Translations under genes and position numbers: made by a program | Assembly: GCF_018612875.1 (NCBI RefSeq) | Contig: NZ_JAGGRI010000026.1 | Location: forward strand, 1-64,000 | Length of the DNA stretch: 64,000 nt | DNA from: Lysobacter sp. ISL-50 | Lineage (GTDB): Bacteria > Pseudomonadota > Gammaproteobacteria > Xanthomonadales > Xanthomonadaceae | Reading direction: 5' to 3' | In this document: positions 47,317 through 56,161 of the stretch, piece by piece | Layout of the letters: every line of letters begins with the position of its first letter | Numbering within the stretch: the stretch's first letter is position 1 | The notes under the pieces: generated by a model | The model's database searches: none | Told to the model about the DNA's origin: nothing | What the model saw: only the letters and a program-made list of their open reading frames with translations

Positions 47317-48606
47317 ATGACCACTCTGGATTCCACCGCGACCGCGACGGCCGAGCTGGCCGACGCGGCGACCACGCCGCAGATTCCCGCTTTCGAAGCC
47401 CCCCAGGCGCCGGCCGCCGAAGCCGCGAACAAGATCGCTTTGCCGATCCTGGCGATGCTGAGCGTCTGCCACCTGCTCAACGACATGATCCAGTCGCTGC
47501 TGCCGGCGCTGTATCCGTTGCTCAAGCAGTCGTTCCAGCTCGATTTCGGCCAGATCGGCCTGATCACCCTGACCTTCCAGGTCACCGCCTCGCTGCTGCA
47601 GCCGCTGGTCGGCATCTACACCGACAAGCGGCCGATGCCGTGGTCGCTGGCGATCGGCATGGGCTTCACCCTCAGCGGCTTGTTGCTGCTGTCGCGGGCG
47701 ACGACGTTCGAGATGCTGCTGCTGGCCGCGGCGCTGGTCGGCTCGGGCTCGTCGGTGTTCCATCCCGAATCCTCGCGGATCGCGCGCATGGCCTCCGGCG
47801 GCCGCCACGGCCTGGCGCAATCGCTGTTCCAGGTCGGCGGCAATCTGGGCTCGGCGCTGGGGCCGCTGCTGGCGGCGTACATCGTCATGCCGCGCGGCCA
47901 GGGCAGCGTCGCCTGGTTCGCGTTCGCGGCGCTGACCGCGATGGTGATCCTCAGCCGCATCGGCCTGTGGTACCGCGAACAGATTCCGGCGCAGCGCAAG
48001 GCCGGCGCGCGCGCGGTCGCGGCGCCGCGGCTGCCGCGTAAAACCATCGTCGCGACCATGGTCGTGCTGGGCCTGCTGATCTTCAGCAAGTATTTCTACA
48101 TGGCCAGCCTGTCGAGCTATTACACCTTCTACCTGATGCACAAGTTCGGCGTGACCGCGCAGAGCGCGCAGGTGCATCTGTTCGTGTTCCTCGGCGCGGT
48201 CGCGCTGGGCACCCTGGCCGGCGGGCCGATCGGCGACCGCATCGGCCGCCGCTACGTCATCTGGTTCTCGATCCTGGGCGTGCTGCCGTTCACGCTGATC
48301 CTGCCGCACGCCAATCTGGCCTGGACCACGGTGCTGACGGTGATCATCGGCCTGATCCTGTCCTCGGCGTTCTCCGCGATCCTGGTCTACGCGCAGGAAC
48401 TCGTGCCCGGCCGCACCGGCGTGATCGCCGGGCTGTTCTTCGGGTTCGCCTTCGGCATGGGCGGGCTGGGCGCGGCGGCGCTGGGACAGCTGGCCGACCA
48501 TATCGGCATCGAGGCGGTGTACCGGATCTGCGCCTATCTGCCGGCGATCGGCCTGCTCGCGTGGTTCCTGCCGAAGCTGGAGAAGCGCGAGGCGGTCGCG
48601 GGCTGA
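47317..48606 (+). CDS. MFS efflux transporter, fosmidomycin resistance (Fsr) type
   Basis: Drug:H+ antiporter of the inner membrane. 429 residues with 12 membrane segments after a 35-residue Ala/Thr-rich leader. SVCHLLNDMIQSLLPALYPLLK in the first segment is the Fsr signature, followed by GLITLTFQVTASLLQPLVG, FHPESSRIARMASGGRHG and GGPIGDRIGRRYVIW. Fsr-like pumps are known to give fosmidomycin resistance; natural substrates are often unknown. The divergent AraC gene is the probable regulator. Confidence 0.9.
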   Translation: MTTLDSTATATAELADAATTPQIPAFEAPQAPAAEAANKIALPILAMLSVCHLLNDMIQSLLPALYPLLKQSFQLDFGQIGLITLTFQVTASLLQPLVGIYTDKRPMPWSLAIGMGFTLSGLLLLSRATTFEMLLLAAALVGSGSSVFHPESSRIARMASGGRHGLAQSLFQVGGNLGSALGPLLAAYIVMPRGQGSVAWFAFAALTAMVILSRIGLWYREQIPAQRKAGARAVAAPRLPRKTIVATMVVLGLLIFSKYFYMASLSSYYTFYLMHKFGVTAQSAQVHLFVFLGAVALGTLAGGPIGDRIGRRYVIWFSILGVLPFTLILPHANLAWTTVLTVIIGLILSSAFSAILVYAQELVPGRTGVIAGLFFGFAFGMGGLGAAALGQLADHIGIEAVYRICAYLPAIGLLAWFLPKLEKREAVAG

Positions 48607-48737
48607 ATCCGCGGCGGTGTTGAAGCAAGCGCTTCGCGCACTTGCAAGCGGCGCGATCCGGCGCCATCTGAGCAGGACCGTTTCGATGCCGGCGCGTCTC
48701 ATCCGACGCGACCGGCCCCGGGCATCCTCGCGCGGCC

Positions 48738-49325
48738 ATGCACCAGAATTCGCTGTTCGACACCACCGATCCGCAGCACCCGATCGACGACGCCGAAGGC
48801 GGCGTGCGTTACCTGCCGGGCGTGTTCGATCGCGACTGGTGCCAGCGCCTGTTCGAAGTGCTGTGGCATCAGGCCGAATGGAACAGCCAGCAGCGGATGA
48901 TGTACGAGCGTCTGGTCGAGGTGCCGCGGCGCATGGCCTCGTACCGGCTCGACCGCGAGCGCGAGCGATTGCCGCCGATGCTGGAAGAAACCGCGCAGCT
49001 GGTCGGCGAGCGGCTGGCGGCGCCGTTCAACAGCGTCGGCCTGAATCTTTATCGCGACGGCCGCGACAGCGTCGCCCCGCATAACGACAAGCTGCACGAT
49101 CTGGTGCCGCGTCAGCCCATCGCGGTGCTGTCGCTTGGCGCGACCCGGCGCATGACCCTCCGCGCCAAGCGCGCGCCGCACACGCAGTGGCATATGGAGT
49201 TGGAAGCCGGCAGCCTGGTGGTGATGAGCCACGCTTCGCAACATCACTACGATCATGGCATTCCCAAATCGCCGGGGGTGGGCGATGCGCGCATCAGTAT
49301 TGCTTTGCGGGTGCGGCAGCCTTAG
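48738..49325 (+). CDS. AlkB-like 2-oxoglutarate/Fe(II) dioxygenase
   Basis: Oxidatively removes alkyl groups from DNA or RNA bases (family role). 195 residues, the size of the short AlkB-homologue group. The iron ligands are His115 and Asp117 (APHNDK) and His173 (YDHGIPK); the 2-oxoglutarate-binding arginines are Arg185 and Arg191 in ARISIALRVR. The ASYRLDR and GLNLYRDGRDS segments match the nucleotide-recognition lid. No Ada gene is next to it. Follows the Fsr gene by 130 bases on the same strand without a visible terminator. Confidence 0.88.
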   Translation: MHQNSLFDTTDPQHPIDDAEGGVRYLPGVFDRDWCQRLFEVLWHQAEWNSQQRMMYERLVEVPRRMASYRLDRERERLPPMLEETAQLVGERLAAPFNSVGLNLYRDGRDSVAPHNDKLHDLVPRQPIAVLSLGATRRMTLRAKRAPHTQWHMELEAGSLVVMSHASQHHYDHGIPKSPGVGDARISIALRVRQP

Positions 49326-49363
49326 GCCGTTCAGACCTCGAAAAAAACAAGGCCGGCATTCCC

Positions 49364-49463
49364 GCGAAGGCAGGTTCCACTTTACTTCGGCGGAGCCGAA
49401 CATCCAGTGACTTCAGCGTCATCCTTCCAGAACGTCATTCCCGCGAACGCGGGAATGACGGGC
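49364..49463. repeat. Composite repeat downstream of the AlkB-like gene
   Basis: Contains the 34-base module shared with 45215-45248 (here 49380-49413) flanked by CATTCCCGCGAAGGC and by the perfect palindrome CGTCATTCCCGCGAACGCGG...GACG at 49433-49460. It is a compact variant of the 45.2-kb element. Confidence 0.85.
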
Positions 49464-49536
49464 AAAAAAAGCGAAATGCTCGCTCGGGTACGAAGCAGAG
49501 ACTTGAGCGGGCTTTGAGCAGCCCGCTCCGCCGCGG

Positions 49537-49728
49537 TCAGAGTTCGACCGAAGCCTGCAGCGCCGCCGCCAGCGCCGCATCCCCGGAGGCCAGCTCGGTC
49601 CAGCTCAGGGCTAGGCCTTTGCGCCGGCCTTTCTCGGACAACTTCAAGCCGTCCGGGTCGATCGTCAGGGTATAGAGCTTGCCTTCGATTTCCAGTTCGC
49701 GCCGTATCGGTTTGTCGAGTCGGGTCAT
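49537..49728 (-). CDS. Small conserved hypothetical protein
   Basis: 63 residues. AGGGAGACG stands directly before the ATG, a strong ribosome site that settles the start at 49728 rather than the longer frame. The sequence is mixed charged and hydrophobic (RRELEIEGKLYTLTIDPDG, then KLSEKGRRKGLALSW), consistent with a small beta-rich folded protein. No known domain recognised. Confidence 0.75.
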   Translation of the reverse strand: MTRLDKPIRRELEIEGKLYTLTIDPDGLKLSEKGRRKGLALSWTELASGDAALAAALQASVEL

Positions 49729-49798
49729 GGTCGTCTCCCTAAGTAGAACGCCATAGAACACAGTGCCGCCGATCGCTACCGCCACCGTCGTTCACGGC

Positions 49799-50413
49799 TC
49801 AGTCGCGCCGGTACCAGTGCAACAAGGGTTCGGGTAATCGCGGCGCCAGATCGATGCCCAGCGCCGCGTGCGCGTCCAGGGTGTCGAGCAGGTTGCGCCG
49901 CAGCCGCGCCAGCGGCGGTTGATCCAGCAGTTCGGGCTCGCCCTGCAATTGGTCGAGCAGTTCGCTGGCGCGGGCGAACAGCTGATCGCCCTGTTCGGCC
50001 AGTTCCCGGCCCAGCCACGGCCGCAGCGGACGATGCACGAGGTGGCCCTGAGCCTGCATGGCCTGCGCCTGCGCGTCGAGAATCGCGTACGCGCCGCGAT
50101 ACCACTCGCTGTGCCCGGCCGCTTCGACGCGGATGGTCAGCGGCGCCGGCGCGTTGTGTTCGGTCAGGGCGCGGCGCAGTCGCAGTTCCATGGCGCGCGC
50201 CTCGCGCACGCTGTCGGTCTGCACCGCGAACGCGCGATCCAGATCGAAGAATTCGAAATAGCGCGGCTGCAGCTGCTGGGCGCGCGAAAGCGGATTGCGC
50301 GAAAACCCCAGCTTGAGCAGATCCTCGTAGGCGCACGGCAGCACGTAGAGATAGCAGCGCCCTTGGCTGGCGCTGTGGACCTTCTCCGGCTCGGCGCTGC
50401 TCAGGAACGACAT
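49799..50413 (-). CDS. GIY-YIG-like protein of the T5orf172/Mug113 type
   Basis: 204 residues. The N-terminal part (about 18-110) reads CYLYVLPCAYEDLLKLGFSRN followed by PLSRAQQL and EARAMELRLRRAL, the pattern of the T5orf172 (Mug113) branch of GIY-YIG nucleases: YVL, K-x-G-x-S/T and an Arg and Glu further on. The GIY tripeptide itself is replaced, so catalysis is uncertain. The remaining helical part has no recognised domain. The ATG at 50413 starts right before the domain; the longer frame upstream is low-complexity. Confidence 0.65.
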   Translation of the reverse strand: MSFLSSAEPEKVHSASQGRCYLYVLPCAYEDLLKLGFSRNPLSRAQQLQPRYFEFFDLDRAFAVQTDSVREARAMELRLRRALTEHNAPAPLTIRVEAAGHSEWYRGAYAILDAQAQAMQAQGHLVHRPLRPWLGRELAEQGDQLFARASELLDQLQGEPELLDQPPLARLRRNLLDTLDAHAALGIDLAPRLPEPLLHWYRRD

Positions 50414-50628
50414 GCGGGCATGATCGCGCGGGAATGTCGCATCGGGTGATGCCGGCTGCGCAAATCGGCGGATATCGGCGACCGCCGGTCGGAGGCGCCG
50501 CCTCCCCTGCCCCGCCGCGAACCGCGGCAAGGCCCGCGAAAGCGCCTGCGCATCGGCCGACCGTGCGCAATGAACCGCACGGCCGGCCACTGTCCGCTGA
50601 AGCACCTGTCCGCTCAGCGATGCCCGGC

Positions 50629-50997
50629 TTACTTATGGTGCGCACTCTTGGCCGAAACCAGGGCGCTGGTATCGACCTTCTTCACGCCGTCGATATTCTT
50701 CGCGATCGAGGCGGCCTTGTCGGCCTGGGTCTTATCGACGTTGCCGGACAGCTTGACCACGCCGTTGACGGTCTCGACGTTGATGTCGGTGCCGGCGACC
50801 TCGCTCGACGCCATCAGTTCGGCCTTGACCTTGGTGGTGATCCAGGTGTCGCTGACCGGTTGATTGGAATCGCCACTGGCGGCGGCCGTCGCCGGATCGG
50901 TCGCGTCGGCCTTGGTGCCGGCGGTCTGCGGAGCGGCCCAGGCGGCGCCGGACAGGGCGAAGGTCAGGGCGAGGGTTGCGATGATCGGAGTTTTCAT
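50629..50997 (-). CDS. Periplasmic BON domain protein
   Basis: 122 residues. Signal peptide about 1-21 (cut after GAAWA). A Thr/Ala/Asp-rich stretch leads to one BON domain (about 48-115): DTWITTKVKAEL, INVETVNGVVKLSGNV and AASIAKNIDGVKKV. Such OsmY-like proteins bind membrane lipids and are often induced by osmotic or envelope stress. Only one BON copy, unlike OsmY, which has two. Confidence 0.88.
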   Translation of the reverse strand: MKTPIIATLALTFALSGAAWAAPQTAGTKADATDPATAAASGDSNQPVSDTWITTKVKAELMASSEVAGTDINVETVNGVVKLSGNVDKTQADKAASIAKNIDGVKKVDTSALVSAKSAHHK

Positions 50998-51098
50998 GAG
51001 GCATCCTCTGGTGATCGATGCAGGCGCTCGACAGCGGCGCGGCTGCGGGATTCAAGCGTTACGGCGATGGGACTCGCGCGGATCGGCGATGCGGCGCG

Positions 51099-51281
51099 TC
51101 AGTGATGCGACTTGCGCCCGGAGCCGGATTTCTTGCCGCCGTGATCTTGTTTGTTGACGGTGCGCCAGGCGCGTTCCTCGGCTTCCTTCTTCGACACGCC
51201 TTCCTCGATATAGCCTTTTTCGATGTGCTCGGCCTGACGTTTCTGCTTGTCGGTATAGGACGTTTTGTCGCCGCGGGGCAT
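51099..51281 (-). CDS. Small basic conserved protein, often named plasmid stabilisation protein
   Basis: 60 residues, perfect AAGGAGAG ribosome site 6 bp before the ATG. Highly charged: MPRGDKTSYTDKQKRQAEHI, then EGVSKKEAEERAWRTVNKQ and a Gly/Lys/Ser/His tail. Proteins of this shape are widespread in proteobacterial chromosomes, and the plasmid stabilisation label is inherited rather than shown; there is no plasmid context here. Adjacent to a BON protein and an MgtC gene, which suggests a stress-response role. Confidence 0.8.
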   Translation of the reverse strand: MPRGDKTSYTDKQKRQAEHIEKGYIEEGVSKKEAEERAWRTVNKQDHGGKKSGSGRKSHH

Positions 51282-51367
51282 GGGACTCTCCTTCTCGTTC
51301 TCGTCGGTTCTCTCAGCGGGTGCGGGTGTAAGATTGCGTCCCGGCGCATCTCACCGGATCGTTCGAA

Positions 51368-51393
51368 GTCGTTGCGTTTGCCGTGGCAACGAC
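51368..51393. other. Inverted repeat in the region upstream of mgtC
   Basis: GTCGTTGC (51368-51375) and GCAACGAC (51386-51393) form an 8-bp stem with a 10-base loop. No T-run follows on either strand, so it is not a clear terminator; it could be an operator or leader structure. The rest of 51282-51553 shows nothing else. Confidence 0.4.
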
Positions 51394-51553
51394 GCTACGC
51401 GCCGCGAAGTTAAGCCGTGCGTAGCATGGTGTTAGCGCGGCGTGTTGCGTTCATGCTCGTCGCGCGAAGGTGATGGCGCCCGCTGTGCGCGATCACGATC
51501 GAGTCACGAGCGCGCGGTTATCAAAGACACGGTCACCCTCGTGGAGCGCATTC

Positions 51554-52033
51554 ATGTCCGTCATGGAGCAACTGTGGGTCGTCGGCGCCACGGCCTACGC
51601 GATGATGCTGGGCGGCGCGATCGGTTACGAACGCGAACTCAAGAACCGGCCGGCGGGATTCCGCACGCACATGCTGGTGGCCGGCGCGTCGTCGCTGTTG
51701 ATCGGGATGGGCCAACTGGCGATCGCCGATCCGCGTTTCCGCATGCCGCTGCTGATCAACATGGACCCGATGCGATTGGTCGAAGCGGTCGTCGCCGGCG
51801 TGTCCTTCATCGGCGCCGGCACCATCTTCGCCTCGCGCGGCGGCAAGGACGTCGCCGGCATCACCACCGCCGCCTCGCTGCTGATGGTCGCGGTGATCGG
51901 CGCCTGCGCCGGGCTGCGCTATCACTTGCTGGCGCTGGCGTCGGCGGTGCTGACCCTGCTGGTGCTGGTGGCGCTGGATGTCTTCGAACGGCGCTGGCGG
52001 ACGAAGCCGACGCCGACACGGAACGGCCGGTAG
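51554..52033 (+). CDS. MgtC/SapB family membrane protein
   Basis: 159 residues with four to five membrane segments. MMLGGAIGYERELKNRPAGFRTHMLV and IGAGTIFASRGGKDVAGITTAAS are the family hallmarks. MgtC proteins support growth at low magnesium and inhibit ATP synthase in Salmonella; many environmental homologues are uncharacterised. It lacks the C-terminal cytoplasmic ACT-like domain of full MgtC, so it is the short SapB-like form. GGAG is 8 bp before the ATG. Convergent with ligD, 9 bases apart. Confidence 0.88.
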   Translation: MSVMEQLWVVGATAYAMMLGGAIGYERELKNRPAGFRTHMLVAGASSLLIGMGQLAIADPRFRMPLLINMDPMRLVEAVVAGVSFIGAGTIFASRGGKDVAGITTAASLLMVAVIGACAGLRYHLLALASAVLTLLVLVALDVFERRWRTKPTPTRNGR

Positions 52034-52042
52034 CCGCCGCGG

Positions 52043-54640
52043 CTACAAATCCGGCAGCGTCTGTTCGGCCTGGGCGAAGCCTTCCCAGGGATCGCTGCTC
52101 AGGCGCGAAGCGCGGCGCTTGGCCTTGGCCAGATCGAAATCGGTCGAGGAACGGCTGCGCGAAAACTCGTCCCAGCGCAGCGGCATCGCCACCGGCGCGC
52201 CGCTGCGCGCGCGCAACGACCAACTGGTGACGCTGGTCGCGCCGCGGGCGTTGCGCAGCCAGTCGATGAAGATGCGGTCCTTGCGCGCGGCCTTGGAGGC
52301 GGTGGCGAGGTAACGCAGCGGCGATTGCTCGACCATCGCGCCGGCGAAGGCTTCGCTGAAAGTCTTGACCCGGGCCCAGTCCGGCCCGCGGCGGATCGGC
52401 ACGCACACATGCACGCCCTTGCCGCCGGACAGCCGCACCCAACTGTCCAGGCCGATTTCGCTCAGGCGATCGCGCACCTCGCGCGCGGCGCGCTTGATCT
52501 CGCTCCAGGCCAGTCCTTGCGCCGGATCGAGATCGAACACGATGCGATCGGGGCGGTCGGGTTTGTCGCGGCGCGCGCCCCAGGGATGGAATTCCAACGT
52601 GTTCATCTGCACCAGCGCCATCACGCCCTCGATGTCGCGCACGTAGACGTAGTCGGCCTTGCCGCTGGACTCGCGCAGATTCACCGGGTGCACGTGCGGG
52701 CCGAAACTGTCGCTGTGGTGCTTCTGGAAAAAACACTGCGAGCCGATGCCGTCGGGACAACGCAGCAACGAGATCGGCCGGTCGATCAACTCCGGAAGCA
52801 GCCATCGCTCGACCGCGCGATAGTAGTCGGCGACCTCGCCCTTGCTGATGCCCGGGTCGGGGAACACGATGCGTTCGGGATGGGTGATGTTCGTGTGCGC
52901 CATCTTCGACTCCTGGTTCGTTGCGCGGCCCGACGCGGCGGGCGTCCGCTTCGCGGCGCCGGTTTTCCGCCCCGCGCCCGCCAACGCCGCGCTCAGATCG
53001 GCCGCGCGCTTGTCCTCGCGCAACCGCATGAAGCTGGCCTGGCGGACCAGCCCTTCCTTGCCGCGTCCGCGCGAATGCACATCGACGACCAGTTCCGGCT
53101 CGACCCAGCGCACCTGCCGCGTCGGGAAGGGTACGTGCGCCGGCAAGGCCAGTGTCGGCTGCGCGCGATGCAGGGTCTTGAGCCGCCGCGTCAGCGAGCG
53201 CAGCGTGGCGTCGTCGAATCCGCTGCCGACCCGGCCGACATACTCCAGCCCCTGCGGGCCGGGTTGCGCCAACAGCAACGAGCCGAACCCGTGCCGGCTG
53301 TTCTTCGGCGGCGTATGCCCGACCACGATGAATTCTTCGTCGGCGACATGCTTGAGCTTGATCCAGGCCTGCGTGCGCCCGCCGCGATACGGCGCGTCGG
53401 CGCGCTTGCTGATGATGCCTTCCAGGCCGGCGCGGGCGCTGGCCGCCAGCACCTCGTCGGCCGCGCCTTCGACGTGTTCGCTGAACGCCAGCGCCGGCGA
53501 ATCCGAAGTCGCCAGCAACTCGCGCAACAGATCGCGGCGCCGCGATTGCGCCGCGCCGCGCAGGTCGATGCCGTCCAGGTACAGCAGATCGAACAGCACG
53601 TAGCGCAGGGCCTGCACCTGCCCGGATTCGAGCAGGCGCTGCAATTGGCCGAAATCGCTGTGGCCGTCGCGGCCGGGCGCGATCAGTTCGCCGTCCACGA
53701 TCAGGCTGCGCACCGGCAACGCGCGCAGCGCTTCGGCCAGATGCGGGAAGCGCTCGGTCCAGTCCTGGCGGTTACGCGATTCCAGCCGCAGTTTGCGTTG
53801 GCGATAGGCGAGCAGACGGTAGCCGTCCCATTTGACCTCGTGCAGCCAGCCCTCGCCTGCCGGCGGATGTTCGCGCAGGGTCGCCAGTTGCAGTTCGATC
53901 TGGTCCGGCATCGCCGCGGCCTTGGCGCCGTCGAGCGCGAGCGCGGTCTTGCGCCAACCGTCGCGAGACAATGGCCGCACGGGGTTTTCCGCTTTCGCGG
54001 CGGCGGCCGGTACGGTGGCCTTCGGGCCGGGTCGGCTTGCACGTGTAGTAGCAGTCGCTTTGCGTTTCCCCGCGCTCGCATCCGCCTTGCCGTTGCGAGC
54101 CGGCTTCGCCGTGGTCTCGCGCAGGATCTCGTCCGCATCGCTGTCGCGCGCATAGTCGTCGTTGCGTTTGATCAGCAGCCACTGCCGCTGGTGCCCGGAC
54201 GGCTTGGTCCGCACCAGGGTGAAGGCGCCGCGCAGGTGTTCGCCGCGCAGCGAGAAATCCAGCTTGCCCGCGCCGATCTGTTCGAGCGCGTCCTCATCGG
54301 TGTGCCACACGCCGCGATCGAAGATATCGACGTGGCCGGCGCCGTAGTGGCCTTGCGGAATATCGCCGTGGAAGTCGGCGTAATCGAGCGGATGATCCTC
54401 GACTTCGACCGCCAGCCGCCGCTCGCCGGCGCGCAGCGACGGCCCCTTTGGCACCGCCCAGCTCTTGAGCGCGCCGTCGGCTTCCAGACGAAAATCGTAG
54501 TGGCGCGCGCGGGCATGGTGCAGTTGCACGACGAAGATCGGCTCATCGCGGCGCTTGCGCGAGCCCTTGGCACCGGCTTCCGCCGCCGGTTCCGGCGTGA
54601 CGCCCAGGCGGCGCTTGCGCACGTAATCGCGCAGGCTCAT
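52043..54640 (-). CDS. ligD: Multifunctional DNA ligase D for non-homologous end joining
   Basis: Repairs double-strand breaks with Ku. 865 residues in the order phosphoesterase (about 30-165; HHARARHYDFRLE with the catalytic His residues), a basic Lys/Ala/Thr linker (170-235), ATP-dependent ligase (about 240-540; Lys270 in KWDGYR is the adenylated lysine), a second linker (540-580) and primase-polymerase (about 580-865; metal ligands in VFDLDPAQGL, template-binding LSGGKGVHV). This PE-LIG-POL order is that of Pseudomonas, not of mycobacteria. An in-frame ATG at codon 580 with a strong Shine-Dalgarno sequence marks the start of the polymerase domain. Ku lies 40 bases upstream on the same strand. 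Confidence 0.94.
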   Translation of the reverse strand: MSLRDYVRKRRLGVTPEPAAEAGAKGSRKRRDEPIFVVQLHHARARHYDFRLEADGALKSWAVPKGPSLRAGERRLAVEVEDHPLDYADFHGDIPQGHYGAGHVDIFDRGVWHTDEDALEQIGAGKLDFSLRGEHLRGAFTLVRTKPSGHQRQWLLIKRNDDYARDSDADEILRETTAKPARNGKADASAGKRKATATTRASRPGPKATVPAAAAKAENPVRPLSRDGWRKTALALDGAKAAAMPDQIELQLATLREHPPAGEGWLHEVKWDGYRLLAYRQRKLRLESRNRQDWTERFPHLAEALRALPVRSLIVDGELIAPGRDGHSDFGQLQRLLESGQVQALRYVLFDLLYLDGIDLRGAAQSRRRDLLRELLATSDSPALAFSEHVEGAADEVLAASARAGLEGIISKRADAPYRGGRTQAWIKLKHVADEEFIVVGHTPPKNSRHGFGSLLLAQPGPQGLEYVGRVGSGFDDATLRSLTRRLKTLHRAQPTLALPAHVPFPTRQVRWVEPELVVDVHSRGRGKEGLVRQASFMRLREDKRAADLSAALAGAGRKTGAAKRTPAASGRATNQESKMAHTNITHPERIVFPDPGISKGEVADYYRAVERWLLPELIDRPISLLRCPDGIGSQCFFQKHHSDSFGPHVHPVNLRESSGKADYVYVRDIEGVMALVQMNTLEFHPWGARRDKPDRPDRIVFDLDPAQGLAWSEIKRAAREVRDRLSEIGLDSWVRLSGGKGVHVCVPIRRGPDWARVKTFSEAFAGAMVEQSPLRYLATASKAARKDRIFIDWLRNARGATSVTSWSLRARSGAPVAMPLRWDEFSRSRSSTDFDLAKAKRRASRLSSDPWEGFAQAEQTLPDL
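52904..52914 (-). promoter_or_regulatory. Internal ribosome binding site ahead of the LigD polymerase domain
   Basis: On the minus strand AGGAG (bases 52914-52910) is 6 bases before ATG at 52903, which is Met580 of LigD. This is better than the site of many genes in the window and lies exactly at the linker/domain junction; it would give a 286-residue free polymerase domain (52043-52903). Confidence 0.5.
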
Positions 54641-54680
54641 GGATGCCGGTCTCGCCGCATGGACTCAGTCACGGCCATCC

Positions 54681-55586
54681 TCAGGCCGATTTGCGCGCGC
54701 GCTTCTTCGCGGCTTTCCTGGCGGTTTTCTTAGCCGCCTTGGCCGGCGCCTTGCGCGCGGCCTTCTTCGCCGCGGCCGCCTGCCCGCCCTTCTTGGCCAG
54801 GCTGCGCTTGAGCAGTTCGGCGAAGTCGATGACGTTGGTGGCGGCGTTCTCCGGCAGTTTGGATTCCTCGGTCTGCTTGCCGCGCACGACCTTCTTCGAC
54901 TTCACCCGTTGCTCGATCACTTTATGCAGGCGCGCGCGGAAGTCGTCCTTGTAGCTTTCCGGCTTCCATTGCCCGCTCATCGAATCGATCAACTGCTCGG
55001 CCATGTCGATCTCGCGCGGGGAAATCTTCCACTTCGCCAAACCGCCCTCGGGCAGTTTGTAGTCGGCCGGATCGATGATCTCCTGCGCGTAGCGCAGGAT
55101 CAGCAGCAGCAAGGCGTCGCCCTGCGGCGCCACCGCGGCCAGGTATTCGCGGGTGCGGATCACCACCCGGCCGATGCCGACCTTGCCGCTGCGCTTGAGC
55201 ACCTCGCGCAGCAGCACGTAGCCCTTTTCGGCCTTCTTGCCCGGTTCCAGCACATACGGCTTTTCGTAGAACTCCGCGCCGATCGAGGCGGCATCGACGA
55301 AGGTGTCGATGTCCACGGTTTCCTTGTGATCGGGCGAGGCCGCGGCGATATCGGCTTCCTCGATCACCACGTAGCTGCCCTTGTCGTACTCGAAGGCCTT
55401 GACGATCTCCTTCCACGGCACTTCCTCGCCGGTCTCCTCGTTGATCCGCTCGTAGCGGATCGGCGACTTGTTGCGGCTGTCGAGCATGCGGAAATGCAGA
55501 TCGACCCGGCGCTCGCCGGTCATCAGCTTGACCGGGATGTTGAGCAGTCCGAACGACAGGGTTCCGGTCCAGATCGGGCGCGCCAT
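54681..55586 (-). CDS. ku: Ku protein for non-homologous end joining
   Basis: Homodimeric ring that binds broken DNA ends and recruits LigD. 301 residues. The Ku core (about 1-260) starts MARPIWTGTLSFGLLNIPVK and has the typical RYERINEETGEEVPWKEIVK segment. The C-terminal tail (about 268-301) is almost pure Lys/Ala/Arg (AKKAARKAPAKAAKKTARKA), similar to histone H1-like tails; in other bacteria such tails strengthen DNA binding and end joining. Ends 40 bases before ligD on the same strand, so the two are probably one operon. Confidence 0.95.
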   Translation of the reverse strand: MARPIWTGTLSFGLLNIPVKLMTGERRVDLHFRMLDSRNKSPIRYERINEETGEEVPWKEIVKAFEYDKGSYVVIEEADIAAASPDHKETVDIDTFVDAASIGAEFYEKPYVLEPGKKAEKGYVLLREVLKRSGKVGIGRVVIRTREYLAAVAPQGDALLLLILRYAQEIIDPADYKLPEGGLAKWKISPREIDMAEQLIDSMSGQWKPESYKDDFRARLHKVIEQRVKSKKVVRGKQTEESKLPENAATNVIDFAELLKRSLAKKGGQAAAAKKAARKAPAKAAKKTARKAAKKRARKSA

Positions 55587-55588
55587 GG

Positions 55589-56161
55589 TCAGTCCTCGGA
55601 GGTGGGCCAGACCGGACGCGGCCGGTCCGGCGCGGTGGGTCGGCGATCGGCGGCGGCGCGCGAATCGGTTGCCGCGCCGGGCCGGCGCGCGTCTTCGCTG
55701 TCGCCGGAAGCGCGCGGGTCGGCGCGCGCGGTCGGATCGGGGCGATCGTCGCCGCTGTCCGCGTCCTGCGCCCGCTTCGTCTCGTCCAGCAGATCGCGCG
55801 CCTTGCAGGCGAGTTGCTCATAACGCGCGCGGAACTCTTCCAGCGTGACTTCGTCGAGTTCTTCCAGGTCCAGCAGGCTGTTCTCCGCGCTCTCGGTGGC
55901 GCGGATCAGTTCGTCGAGCTTGATCTGCACCGCGGTCGAGTCGCGGTTCTGCGAGTTCTGGATCAGGAACACCATCAGGAAGGTGACGATGGTGGTGCCG
56001 GTGTTGATCACCAGTTGCCAGGTATCGCTGAAACCGAACAACGGCCCGGAGATCACCCACACCAGCACGACCCCGACCGCGAGGCCGAAACACAACGGTT
56101 GCCCGGTGAAGCGCGCGGCCGCCTTGGCCCCGCGCTCGAACGCGCGGTGCAGTGCATTCAT
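55589..56161 (-). CDS. Low-affinity iron permease family membrane protein
   Basis: 190 residues. Two membrane segments (about 22-40 and 50-70) with GLAVGVVLVWVISGPLFGFS and INTGTTIVTFLMVFLIQNSQNRD, which is the bacterial low-affinity iron permease (PF04120) pattern. A helical region with KLDELIRATESAENSLLDLE follows; the last 60 residues are Asp/Arg/Pro-rich and likely disordered. Iron transport by the bacterial members is not established. The gene overlaps the upstream hypothetical gene by 4 bp and ends 2 bases before ku, suggesting one transcription unit through ligD. Confidence 0.85.
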   Translation of the reverse strand: MNALHRAFERGAKAAARFTGQPLCFGLAVGVVLVWVISGPLFGFSDTWQLVINTGTTIVTFLMVFLIQNSQNRDSTAVQIKLDELIRATESAENSLLDLEELDEVTLEEFRARYEQLACKARDLLDETKRAQDADSGDDRPDPTARADPRASGDSEDARRPGAATDSRAAADRRPTAPDRPRPVWPTSED

